From NCBI GenBank assembly GCA_002415855.1, contig DIAS01000136.1, positions 59,107 through 123,106 of the forward strand: a stretch of 64,000 bases of DNA. The letters run 5' to 3'. The stretch is from Bacteroidales bacterium UBA5072 (GTDB lineage Bacteria > Bacteroidota > Bacteroidia > Bacteroidales > UBA10428). Below the pieces are notes generated by a model. It was not told the origin of the DNA and did no database searches. It saw only the letters and a program-made list of their open reading frames with translations. This document shows, one piece after another, positions 34,182 to 42,485 of the stretch; the stretch's first letter is position 1, and each line of letters opens with the position of its first letter. A program made the translations under genes and the position numbers.

Positions 34182-35201
34182 ATGATAATGGTTACCGGGG
34201 CTACCGGGTTTCTGGGAGCACATGTATTGTTTGAATTGGTTAGCAGAGGAGAATCTGTTCAGGCAATGTACCGGCAGCAAGACAAAATAACCAATGTCAG
34301 AAAAATTTTCGGTTATTACACGGATGATATCAATGTGTTATGGAACAGGATTGTATGGATCCATGGTGATGTTCTGGATTACTTTTCCCTCCTGGAAAGC
34401 CTGGCAAATGTAACCGAAGTGTATCATGCTGCCGGGATGGTTTCTTTTGATGACCGCGCCAGAAAGCAGCTTGAACTGACGAATGTTCTGGGCACAGCCA
34501 ACCTTGTCAATGCCTGCATGGAAAAGGGCGTTTATAAGTTCTGCCATGTGAGTTCCATAGCTACGCTGGGTGAATCAGATGGAGCTGAATCTATTGATGA
34601 AAACATGATCTGGAATCCCGGTTCTTCTGCATCAGCTTATGCTATAAGCAAGTTAAAAGGGGAAATGGAAGTCTGGCGCGGGATACATGAAGGCCTTAAA
34701 GCTGTTATCGTGAATCCCTCCGTGATCATCGGGCCAGGCATGTGGCTCGGCTCAGCACGGCAGTTGCTTGAACAAATCAAAAAGGGGTTACGATATTACC
34801 CCGACGGCACCAGTGGTTACGTTGATGTGCGCGATACAGCCTCCGCTATGGTTCGATTGATGGAGCAGAACTGTTTTGGTGAGCGGTTCATCATAAACGC
34901 CGAAAATATTTCTCACCGTCAGGTACTGAATTATTTGGCCGATGCCATGAAACAAGCCGGTCCTGGTCGTCCGATTACGCCATTTCTGACCAAAACAGCA
35001 GTGATAGCAGAATCCATCAGGGCTGCTATTGCAGGCCAGCCGCCAAGGATAACCCGGAGGGCGCTTGAAATAGCGTCTGAAAAACTGGCTTATTCCAACA
35101 AGAAAGTTTCGGAAGCAATCGCCATCCGGTTTACCACCATTGAAGAATCCTGTAAAACATCCATGCCTCTTTTCCTTGCAGAAACCGGATCTGCCAGCTG
35201 A
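34182..35201 (+). CDS. NAD(P)-dependent epimerase/reductase (extended SDR)
   Basis: 339 residues. The Rossmann start MVTGATGFLGAHVLFEL, an acidic loop ending in HGDVLDYFSLLESL, the AGMVSFDD strand and the catalytic YAISKLKGEMEVWR (Tyr-x3-Lys) are clear. The type resembles dihydroflavonol-4-reductase-like SDRs of Bacteroidota, with NPSVIIGPGMW after the active site. Substrate unknown; a nucleotide sugar is possible given the polysaccharide genes 1.5 kb on, but such SDRs also act on lipids. The start may be the first or third codon. Confidence 0.8.
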   Translation: MIMVTGATGFLGAHVLFELVSRGESVQAMYRQQDKITNVRKIFGYYTDDINVLWNRIVWIHGDVLDYFSLLESLANVTEVYHAAGMVSFDDRARKQLELTNVLGTANLVNACMEKGVYKFCHVSSIATLGESDGAESIDENMIWNPGSSASAYAISKLKGEMEVWRGIHEGLKAVIVNPSVIIGPGMWLGSARQLLEQIKKGLRYYPDGTSGYVDVRDTASAMVRLMEQNCFGERFIINAENISHRQVLNYLADAMKQAGPGRPITPFLTKTAVIAESIRAAIAGQPPRITRRALEIASEKLAYSNKKVSEAIAIRFTTIEESCKTSMPLFLAETGSAS

Positions 35202-35325
35202 TTCCAGCATCATTGCTGCTCCGCGAACAAATTATTATTTTTTACAGGTATCCAGGGTTACTTTTTTAAGGTAAAGGGTATTAATGATTCAGAATTACCC
35301 ACATTTAAAACCTTATTAACCCGTT

Positions 35326-36603
35326 ATGAAAAACACATTACTGTTTAGCGCAATTGTGTTCATGCTGTTTTCGGGCTCCTGCCAGAAGGAGGAATCCGGA
35401 GCAGGTGACCCTAAAGGCATGCTGAAGGTCAACATTGGCCTGTTCATCAGCGTGAATGAAGTACAAAGCTCTCTAAAATCAACCCTGGCGGCCGAGGACT
35501 TTAAAGTTGTCATTTACAAAGCAGGAGGACAGGTTGTACTTTCATTTGATAAAGCTTCCGATATGCCTGCTGAGATCGAGCTGGAAACCGGCAGTTATTA
35601 TGTAACGGCAAGTTCCGACAACAATTTGCCTGCTGCTTTTGCTAATCCTTATTATTTCGGAACATCTGAGGTATTTTCCATCACAGCCGGTTCGACCCAG
35701 ACCATTTCAGTAAATTGCGAACTGGCAAACACAATGGTATCCATTGTATACTCCGAGAATGTGAAAAGCAGTTTTACAGATTTCTCTACCACGGTAAGCT
35801 CTTCTTCAGGTTCACTTGTTTTCGCGAAAGAGGAAACACGTGCAGGCTATTTCCAACCACTTAATCCTTTAAGTATTTCAGCAACACTCACCTGGGAAAA
35901 GGCGGACAAATCACTTGCCAATAAAACCCTGACCGGAACAATACCCGCACCACAGCCCAAAAAGCACTACGAAATCCATGTGGATGCTGCAGGTGTTGCA
36001 GGATCAGCTTTTTTTCAGATCAGCCTGAATGAAGTTCCAGATCCGGTGGAAATAATTCATATTACTGAAAATCCTGTGATACCGGTACCCGGAACTGTTG
36101 GCAGCGGAGACTTGCTGATCACGGAAATCATGTATGACCCTGCTGCACTTTCAGATGCGGAAGGAGAATGGATTGAATTGTACAACAATACAGACCAGAC
36201 CATTGATCTGCAACATCTGGTTATCAAAAAAAACGATACGGAACTGCATGTCATTAACGGTCAGATCATGCTTGCCCAGCATGGGTACATGGTTCTGGCC
36301 CGGAGTGAAAATGCCGTTCCGGGATCCAAATACCTGTATGGTACCGATATTACTTTGAATAACACGGGTGCTCTTCTATCGCTGTGCAATTACGGAACAG
36401 ATGGCACAAATGGCTCAGTCATCTGTTCGCTGGATTATGGCAGTGAGGGTTTTCCAAACGCCACAGGTGCCTCACTTTGCCTGGATCCCCAAAAATTGAA
36501 TTTGTCCGATGCAATGCTTGGGAATTCCTGGTGTAAATCTGCCACTGCATTTGCATCGGGAGATCTTGGAACACCTGGTTCAGTGAACGACAACTGTGAT
36601 TAA
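35326..36603 (+). CDS. Lipoprotein with DUF4493-like and lamin-tail (LTD) domains
   Basis: 425 residues. A lipoprotein signal ends in LFSGSC with Cys19. The middle (about 30-245; LKVNIGLFISVNEVQSSLKS, VVIYKAGGQVVLSFDKASD, ELETGSYYVTASSDN) is a DUF4493-like beta sandwich pair. The C-terminal part (about 262-420) is an LTD domain: GDLLITEIMYDPAALSDAEG, EWIELYNNT, and the ending STPG-like DLGTPGSVNDNC. LTD domains occur in surface and extracellular proteins, often nucleases or adhesins; no catalytic domain is seen. A terminator follows at 36645. Confidence 0.78.
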   Translation: MKNTLLFSAIVFMLFSGSCQKEESGAGDPKGMLKVNIGLFISVNEVQSSLKSTLAAEDFKVVIYKAGGQVVLSFDKASDMPAEIELETGSYYVTASSDNNLPAAFANPYYFGTSEVFSITAGSTQTISVNCELANTMVSIVYSENVKSSFTDFSTTVSSSSGSLVFAKEETRAGYFQPLNPLSISATLTWEKADKSLANKTLTGTIPAPQPKKHYEIHVDAAGVAGSAFFQISLNEVPDPVEIIHITENPVIPVPGTVGSGDLLITEIMYDPAALSDAEGEWIELYNNTDQTIDLQHLVIKKNDTELHVINGQIMLAQHGYMVLARSENAVPGSKYLYGTDITLNNTGALLSLCNYGTDGTNGSVICSLDYGSEGFPNATGASLCLDPQKLNLSDAMLGNSWCKSATAFASGDLGTPGSVNDNCD

Positions 36604-36644
36604 AACTAAGAACGCGTATATACCAAGTTCCTTTTGACAACCAT

Positions 36645-36724
36645 AAGCCCCAATTTGCCGAAGCTTTATTACAGACTGCAATCTAGTTAGGCGCAATGTT
36701 TCTTAAGCAATTGGGGCTTTTTTT
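36645..36724 (+). terminator. Rho-independent terminator after the LTD lipoprotein
   Basis: AAGCCCCAATTTGC (36645) pairs with GCAATTGGGGCTT (36707) with a one-base bulge; TTTTTTT follows. The long loop can form an inner TTGCC/GGCGCAA stem. An ATG at 36696 lies inside this structure, so it is not a credible start for the next gene. Confidence 0.75.
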
Positions 36725-36787
36725 CCTGTTTTTTCATTATTCCTGCATGTTTCCCCGACTTGGCATTCTGAAAGGAATCATTTTGCT

Positions 36788-36795
36788 TAACTTTG
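36788..36795 (+). promoter_or_regulatory. -7 box for the sugar transferase gene
   Basis: TAACTTTG is a full match to TAnnTTTG. It lies after the terminator and 45 bp before the ATG at 36840. A TTGG at 36760 is 25 bp upstream, longer than the usual spacer. Confidence 0.45.
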
Positions 36796-36839
36796 CGTCA
36801 TTTACTATAAATTACCAGGTCACAGTTTTTCGAAAAGTA

Positions 36840-38372
36840 ATGCAAAAGGGTTATATCGCAGGATTTGTCAGCGACCTGATTCTGGTATCGGCCTCATTTG
36901 CCTTGTGCGTATGGCTGAAACCAGGATCGAGCTCAACCTATTATGTCAGCTATTTTAATTCATTCCTCCTCTTTCTTTTTATCTGGGTCTTTATCTCTTT
37001 CTCCCTGGAGAAGTACAATTTCAGAATTGTATCCACTTGGATTCTGCTGCTGAGGAAAATTCTGATTGCCAATCTGATCATCTTCTTTATCATCACCAGC
37101 ATGATGTACCTTTTTCAAAGCTTTAACTATTCAAGGTTCATTGTACTGGGAACGGTAGCCGTTGCGACTCTTGCCGAACTGGTTTTATCTTCGCTTTATT
37201 TTCTCTTGATCAATACCAGAATCAGGTATGAAAATGGCACGACCGGACAATTACTGAGCTTTGATCGAAGCAGTCTGAAAGAGAAGGTACAGGTTTTTCA
37301 TTTCAAAAAGATACCCGTAAAATATGATTTTAAACTACGGGAGGAATACCTGAAAAATGAAATTGGGGAGGAAGCATTCAATTATGTTGCACATTATGCT
37401 GCGATTGACTCACCCAATACCTTGATAATCAGTACTACGACAAGTTTCAATATCGATGCGCAGATTCAACCTTCCTTTGAGTGCATTGTCAACGTCAAAC
37501 GGGTGAATGATTTTCGGTATATCAACAAATATTTTGAATCAGTGAATGCAAAACTTCCGTTGGGAGGTCTTTATGTTGATTATTTTGAGTCGAAAAATAT
37601 GAGGAAGAAGCGTATACTGAATAAATATCCGCCCGGCATCAATTATATCTACTATACACTGGATTTCATCATCAAAAGGATTTTCCCCAAGTTCACCCTC
37701 ACCAAGAAGGTATATTTTATTCTTACGCGTGGTGAAAACAGGGTTCTTTCAAAGGCTGAAGCTTTCGGACGATTGTATTCATGCGGATTTGAGATCCTGG
37801 ATGAAAAGCTGATTGACAAATGTCTGTATTTCATTGCCATAAAGGTCAAGGAACCCCTGTTCCCCAAGAATCCCAGCTACGGGCCAATGATTGCGCTTGA
37901 AAGGATAGGAAAGGGAGGGAAGACCATGAAGGTTTACAAGATGAGAACCATGCACCCCTTTGCCGAATACCTGCAGGATTACATGTACAAAAAGGCCGGT
38001 TTGCAGGAAGGTGGTAAATTCAAGGATGATTTCAGGGTAACCACCATCGGAAAAATCATGCGGTCTTTCTGGATTGATGAATTACCTATGCTGATCAATC
38101 TTTTAAAGGGAGATCTCAAGCTTTTTGGCGTCAGGCCCTTAAGCAGGCAGTATTTCAGATTATACACCCTGGAGTTGCAAAAACTCAGGATCTTAAGCAA
38201 ACCAGGCCTGATTCCTCCTTTTTACGTGGATTATCCCAAAACTCTTGAAGAGATTATTGCCTCCGAACTCAAATACCTTCGGGCTTATGCAAAACACCCA
38301 TTCCGGACCGACTGGGTTTACTTCTGGAAGGCGGTATTTAATATTATTTTCAGAAGATACAGGAGTAAGTAA
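36840..38372 (+). CDS. Polyprenyl-phosphate sugar transferase (WbaP/PglC superfamily), atypical
   Basis: 510 residues from the ATG at 36840. About four or five membrane helices occupy residues 5-140, then a soluble central region, then a C-terminal phosphoglycosyl transferase domain: MKVYKMRTM, FRVTTIGKIMRSFWIDELP (Asp-Glu catalytic pair), LLKGDLKLFGVRPL and LSKPGLIPPFYVDYPKTLEE. It should start repeat-unit synthesis by moving a sugar phosphate onto undecaprenyl phosphate. The re-entrant membrane helix and KR-x2-D motif that normally sit just before the catalytic core are replaced by a soluble-looking stretch (LSKAEAFGRLYSCGFEILDE). The longer frame to 36696 is excluded by the terminator and promoter. 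Confidence 0.85.
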   Translation: MQKGYIAGFVSDLILVSASFALCVWLKPGSSSTYYVSYFNSFLLFLFIWVFISFSLEKYNFRIVSTWILLLRKILIANLIIFFIITSMMYLFQSFNYSRFIVLGTVAVATLAELVLSSLYFLLINTRIRYENGTTGQLLSFDRSSLKEKVQVFHFKKIPVKYDFKLREEYLKNEIGEEAFNYVAHYAAIDSPNTLIISTTTSFNIDAQIQPSFECIVNVKRVNDFRYINKYFESVNAKLPLGGLYVDYFESKNMRKKRILNKYPPGINYIYYTLDFIIKRIFPKFTLTKKVYFILTRGENRVLSKAEAFGRLYSCGFEILDEKLIDKCLYFIAIKVKEPLFPKNPSYGPMIALERIGKGGKTMKVYKMRTMHPFAEYLQDYMYKKAGLQEGGKFKDDFRVTTIGKIMRSFWIDELPMLINLLKGDLKLFGVRPLSRQYFRLYTLELQKLRILSKPGLIPPFYVDYPKTLEEIIASELKYLRAYAKHPFRTDWVYFWKAVFNIIFRRYRSK

Positions 38373-38416
38373 CGGGAATTGGCAATGGACCTGATGACTG
38401 GTGCACAGAGTCGCAG

Positions 38417-39214
38417 CTAGTTGATATAATTCAGCACCAGGATTAGAGTAGAAATAGTGGTGAGCAGCAAAGAGAGCGTTGGTATGTTGATGAGGAATGA
38501 TTTACTTTTTATAGGCTCAACATAAACAATATCATTGGGAAGCAAAAAGAATCCATCTGATTCCAGGATGTTCTTATTTGTCAGGTCCAGCCTGAAAGAT
38601 ATGGTACCATCAGCCGTGGGACGAAGCACCAGAACACGTTTACGGTTGCCATAATCGGTAATATCCCCGGCCATACTAATCACTTCCAGAACCGTCAACT
38701 GACTGTTGTAGTTATTATAGGAACCGGGACGACGGACTTCTCCGATTACTGCAACCTTAAAAGAAATAAGCTTGACAACGACAGTAGCATCTTTCAGGTA
38801 AACGAATGCGCGTTCCCGGATGGCATCAATGGCCTCGTCCAGGGTTTTACCGGTAACCTTGATTCTGCCAAGAATTGGTATTTCAATGTATCCGGAATCG
38901 CTTACCGTGTATCCATTGATAAACAAACTTGTTTCATTCTGGAAAAGGTTTTGCTGATAAGCCCCTATAGTCTGATTGATTATGGCGCTCATTTCCTCGT
39001 TCAGCGAATAAACCCTGATATACATGATGTCCCGCGTTTGAATGCGATACTCAGGCCGGCTTTTGGGGAAGTAGTTTTCTGCCGCTGCCAGTGAATCAAT
39101 GTTTTTCAGATATACCAATTGCCGGTGAGAGGTACAGGATGTCAATGCAATGGTTAAACACACCGTTAAAAGCCACAGGGTCTTCTTGATTCTATCCAGG
39201 GTGTTTAAATCCAT
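38417..39214 (-). CDS. Polysaccharide export outer-membrane lipoprotein (Wza-like)
   Basis: 265 residues. Lipoprotein signal with Cys27 (IALTSC). The Poly_export domain (EYRIQTRDIMYIRVYSLNEE, SDSGYIEIPILGRIKVTGKT) is followed by an SLBB domain (VAVIGEVRRPGSYNNYNSQL) and a C-terminal hydrophobic helix (LSLLLTTISTLILVL). It forms the outer-membrane export channel for capsule or exopolysaccharide and should partner the Wzc-like kinase at 22.2-24.6 kb. Convergent with the sugar transferase; it is the last gene of the minus-strand sugar block. Confidence 0.9.
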   Translation of the reverse strand: MDLNTLDRIKKTLWLLTVCLTIALTSCTSHRQLVYLKNIDSLAAAENYFPKSRPEYRIQTRDIMYIRVYSLNEEMSAIINQTIGAYQQNLFQNETSLFINGYTVSDSGYIEIPILGRIKVTGKTLDEAIDAIRERAFVYLKDATVVVKLISFKVAVIGEVRRPGSYNNYNSQLTVLEVISMAGDITDYGNRKRVLVLRPTADGTISFRLDLTNKNILESDGFFLLPNDIVYVEPIKSKSFLINIPTLSLLLTTISTLILVLNYIN

Positions 39215-39228
39215 GTGTGGGTATGATT

Positions 39229-40350
39229 TTAGGCCAGATATTCCTGGTAAACCTTTTTTATGCCATCTTCGAGACTGATCTTTTCCTGCCAGCCCAGTTC
39301 ATGAATCTTTTTCACACTGAGCAGTTTCTGAAAAGTGCCATCCGGCTTGGATGTGTCCCATTCAATAAATCCATCAAAGCCGACAACATTCTGCACCAGC
39401 ATGGCAAGTTCTTTTATGGTCAGATCTTTACCGGTTCCAATATTGATGTGGGTGTTTCTGATTTCTATCTTTGAATCGCGCGAGGTGATCTTATCGGAGA
39501 ATTTATCTTTTACCAGATCCCTGAAATCAACACATTCCATAACATATACACAGGCATCGGCCATATCGTCGGAATGCAGGAATTCACGGCGGGGTATGCC
39601 GGATCCCCATAATTTAACAGTAACAGGGGCCTCTGCAGAGTTATGCCTGAAAACACCATACTTTTCAAGCTTTTCACCAATTTCTATCTGTGTGGAGGTA
39701 CCATCGACACCTTCAACGGGTCTTTTGTTAAAATCTTTCCGGATTGCCTCCCAATTGTTCTCAATGAGACATTTGGCAAGATGCATCTTGCGAATGATTG
39801 CCGGGAGAACGTGCGACTTCTCCAGGTCATAATTGTCATTGGTTCCGTATAAATTGGTCGGCATTACGGACAGGTAATTTGTACCATACTGGATGTTGTA
39901 ACTTTCGCACATTTTTATGCCGGCGATTTTGGCAATGGCATAGGGTTCATTGGTATATTCAAGTATATCCGTCAGCAGGTATTTTTCTTTAAGGGGCTGT
40001 GGGGCCAGTTTTGGATAAATGCAGGAACTGCCCAGGAACAATAACTTTTTTACACCGGTCAGGTAGCAGGCATGAATAACATTGCACTGTATCATCAGGT
40101 TTTCATAAATAAACTGCCCACGGTAGGTATTATTGGCAACAATGCCACCAACCTTGGCAGCAGCCAGAAAGACGTATTCAGGTTTTTCAGCCGCAAAGAA
40201 CTGGTTGGCCGACCGCTGATCCATCAGGTCGAGATCAGGGTAATTCCTGGTGATGATATTGTGATAGCCTTTCTTGGTAAGATTGCGCCATAGCGCACTG
40301 CCAACAAGTCCTGTATGACCTGCGAGGTATATTTTGCTGTCCTTTTTCAT
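39229..40350 (-). CDS. fcl: GDP-L-fucose synthase
   Basis: 373 residues. Rossmann loop GHTGLVGSALWRNL, LAAAKVGGIVAN, FLGSSCIYPKLAPQPLKE and the catalytic Tyr-x3-Lys in EPYAIAKIAGIKMCE are all as in Fcl/WcaG. An insert of about 50 residues compared with the E. coli enzyme surrounds residues 185-245, as in other Bacteroidota members. It converts GDP-4-keto-6-deoxy-D-mannose to GDP-L-fucose with NADPH. It lies 18 bp after gmd, the enzyme that makes its substrate. Confidence 0.93.
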   Translation of the reverse strand: MKKDSKIYLAGHTGLVGSALWRNLTKKGYHNIITRNYPDLDLMDQRSANQFFAAEKPEYVFLAAAKVGGIVANNTYRGQFIYENLMIQCNVIHACYLTGVKKLLFLGSSCIYPKLAPQPLKEKYLLTDILEYTNEPYAIAKIAGIKMCESYNIQYGTNYLSVMPTNLYGTNDNYDLEKSHVLPAIIRKMHLAKCLIENNWEAIRKDFNKRPVEGVDGTSTQIEIGEKLEKYGVFRHNSAEAPVTVKLWGSGIPRREFLHSDDMADACVYVMECVDFRDLVKDKFSDKITSRDSKIEIRNTHINIGTGKDLTIKELAMLVQNVVGFDGFIEWDTSKPDGTFQKLLSVKKIHELGWQEKISLEDGIKKVYQEYLA

Positions 40351-40368
40351 AGTGGATGAAAAACAAAA

Positions 40369-41490
40369 TTATTCAAAATAATTCAAAGTCTGGTAACCAC
40401 CTTTCTTTAAATATACTTCTTTGTGCATGAGTTTAATATCGCTCTGCACCATATCCTTAACCAGGTCTTTCAGGTTGTATTCCGGTTCCCAGTTCAGCTT
40501 GGTTTTGGCCTTGGTAGGATCACCGATCAGCAGGTCAACCTCTGTCGGTCTGAAGTATCTCGGATCAATCGCCAGGATTTCCTTACCGGGGGCAACCTGG
40601 TACCGGCTGTCTGAACAGGATTTGATATAACCTTTTTCATCGGCGCCTGATCCCTTGAATTCGATCTCAATACCTACCTCATGAAATGCCAATCTCACAA
40701 AATCGCGGATCTGAGTAGTTATACCAGTGGCAATGACAAAATCTTCCGGTTGGTCTTGCTGCAGAATCAGGTACATAGCCCTGATATAATCCTTGGCATG
40801 GCCCCAGTCGCGCTTGGACGACAGGTTACCCAGATACAGCATATCCTGCAGACCGAGAGCAATACGTGAAACAGCACGAGTTATTTTACGGGTAACGAAA
40901 GTCTCTCCACGAATAGGGGATTCATGATTAAAGAGTATGCCATTGCAGGCGAACATGTTATAGGCCTCACGATAATTGACTGTTATCCAGTACCCGTATA
41001 ATTTGGCTACGGCATAAGGGCTGCGGGGGTAGAATGGAGTTTTCTCAGATTGCGGTACTTCCTGCACCAGGCCATAGAGCTCACTGGTGGAGGCCTGGTA
41101 AAACTTGGTTTTCTGTGTCAGACCCAGCATTCTGATAGCTTCAAGGATCCTCAGTGTGCCTATGCCATCTGCATTTGCGGTATATTCAGGGGTGTCGAAG
41201 CTGACTTTTACATGGCTCATGGCTGCCAGATTGTAGATTTCATCTGGCTGGGTCTCCTGAATAATCCGGATCAGGTTGGTGGAATCGGTAAGATCACTAT
41301 AATGCAGGACAAAATTCCTGTTTTCCACGTGGGGATCCAGGTATAAATGGTCGATCCTTTCGGTATTGAATAATGAACTTCTTCTTTTTGTACCATGTAC
41401 CACATAACCTTTTTTCAGCAGGAATTCTGCCAGATAGGCGCCATCCTGTCCGGTTATTCCTGTTATCAGGGCAACTTTTGGATTATTCAT
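40369..41490 (-). CDS. gmd: GDP-mannose 4,6-dehydratase
   Basis: 373 residues from the ATG at 41490; the frame extends to 41535 but would then overlap the upstream gene, and the ATG fits the family start (VALITGITGQDGAYLAEFLL). HYSDLTDSTNLIRIIQETQP, LAAMSHVKVSFDTPEYTA, the catalytic Tyr-x3-Lys in RSPYAVAKLYGYWITVNYRE, and the C-terminal YFRPTEVDLLIGDPTKAK are conserved. It makes GDP-4-keto-6-deoxy-mannose for fucose synthesis with the next gene. Confidence 0.94.
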   Translation of the reverse strand: MNNPKVALITGITGQDGAYLAEFLLKKGYVVHGTKRRSSLFNTERIDHLYLDPHVENRNFVLHYSDLTDSTNLIRIIQETQPDEIYNLAAMSHVKVSFDTPEYTANADGIGTLRILEAIRMLGLTQKTKFYQASTSELYGLVQEVPQSEKTPFYPRSPYAVAKLYGYWITVNYREAYNMFACNGILFNHESPIRGETFVTRKITRAVSRIALGLQDMLYLGNLSSKRDWGHAKDYIRAMYLILQQDQPEDFVIATGITTQIRDFVRLAFHEVGIEIEFKGSGADEKGYIKSCSDSRYQVAPGKEILAIDPRYFRPTEVDLLIGDPTKAKTKLNWEPEYNLKDLVKDMVQSDIKLMHKEVYLKKGGYQTLNYFE

Positions 41491-41501
41491 AAGAAGGCTT
41501 T

Positions 41502-42470
41502 TTAGATCGGTTGTTGTATTTTGGTTTTCTTGCATAATTCATGGAAATCACCCTTGAGACCTACTGGCAGGGCATTCCTGATCTGATAAACGATATCAAC
41601 GGAAGGTCTGGCATCCTGGAGCCCAAAACCATTTCCTGCGAGGATTTCCTGATAGCTCTTGGTATGCAGGTCAGTAAAACCTTCGCTGAATTCTATCTCT
41701 GTTTTGTCCATCACGATGGATCGGTATGTCCGCAGTCCTTTTTCCTTCACAGGAGCAGGCAGGTCCTGGTAATCCAGGCTCAGGAACCACCTTACCCGTG
41801 CTTTTTCCAATTCAAGGTAACCGGAGGCTTTATCAAACTGAAGCAAATGCACAACGCTTTTTTTTACTCCCCCGAATATCCAGGTGAGCATATCAAAGAA
41901 ATGAATCCCGATATTGGTCGCAATACCACCGGATTTATGGATGTCGCCTTTCCATGAATTAAAATACCAGTTTCCCCTGCTGGTGATATAAGTAAGGTCC
42001 AGGTCATGAATAACCTTTTCAGCGTTTGTATCAATATTCTTCTTCAGGCTGGTCAATACCGGGTGAAGGCGCAACTGAAGTATGGTATTGATCTTCTTGT
42101 TATACTCCTTTTCAATTTCATCCAGCGCATCAATATTCCAGGGGTTCAAGACGAGGGGCTTTTCGCAAATGGCACTTGCACCTGAACGAAGTGCAAACCT
42201 GATGTGTGAATCATGCAGGTAATTTGGAGAACAAATACTTACATAATCCAACTGAACACCTGAGCGCCTCAATTTATCGACATGGCGGTCGAACCTTTCG
42301 AATTCAACAAAGAAATGACAATCGGGGAAATAACTGTCAATAATACCAACACTATCTGACGGATCAAGCGAAGCCAGCAGGATGTTCCCGGTTTCTTTAA
42401 TTGCTTTGAGATGTCTGACCGCGATGTACCCACCTACGCCGATTATCGCGAACTTCTTTTGGTTAGTCAT
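41502..42470 (-). CDS. Gfo/Idh/MocA oxidoreductase (WbpB/WlbA-like UDP-sugar 3-dehydrogenase)
   Basis: 322 residues. An NAD-binding start (FAIIGVGGYIAVRHLKAIKE), YVSICSPNYLHDSHIR, the catalytic EKPLVLNPWNIDAL and TILQLRLHPVL match WbpB/WlbA, which oxidise carbon 3 of UDP-N-acetylglucosaminuronic acid. The upstream gene encodes a UDP-sugar 6-dehydrogenase that could make that substrate. The WbpE aminotransferase and WbpD acetyltransferase that would finish a 2,3-diacetamido uronic acid are not in the window. Assignment to this reaction is inferred from motif resemblance and neighbour. Confidence 0.8.
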   Translation of the reverse strand: MTNQKKFAIIGVGGYIAVRHLKAIKETGNILLASLDPSDSVGIIDSYFPDCHFFVEFERFDRHVDKLRRSGVQLDYVSICSPNYLHDSHIRFALRSGASAICEKPLVLNPWNIDALDEIEKEYNKKINTILQLRLHPVLTSLKKNIDTNAEKVIHDLDLTYITSRGNWYFNSWKGDIHKSGGIATNIGIHFFDMLTWIFGGVKKSVVHLLQFDKASGYLELEKARVRWFLSLDYQDLPAPVKEKGLRTYRSIVMDKTEIEFSEGFTDLHTKSYQEILAGNGFGLQDARPSVDIVYQIRNALPVGLKGDFHELCKKTKIQQPI

Positions 42471-42485
42471 AAGGTCAATAGTTGT

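Noticed and set aside
36696..36839. Longer sugar transferase frame from the ATG at 36696
   Set aside because: That ATG sits inside the loop of a strong terminator, and a full -7 box (36788) lies downstream of it. The ATG at 36840 is used.
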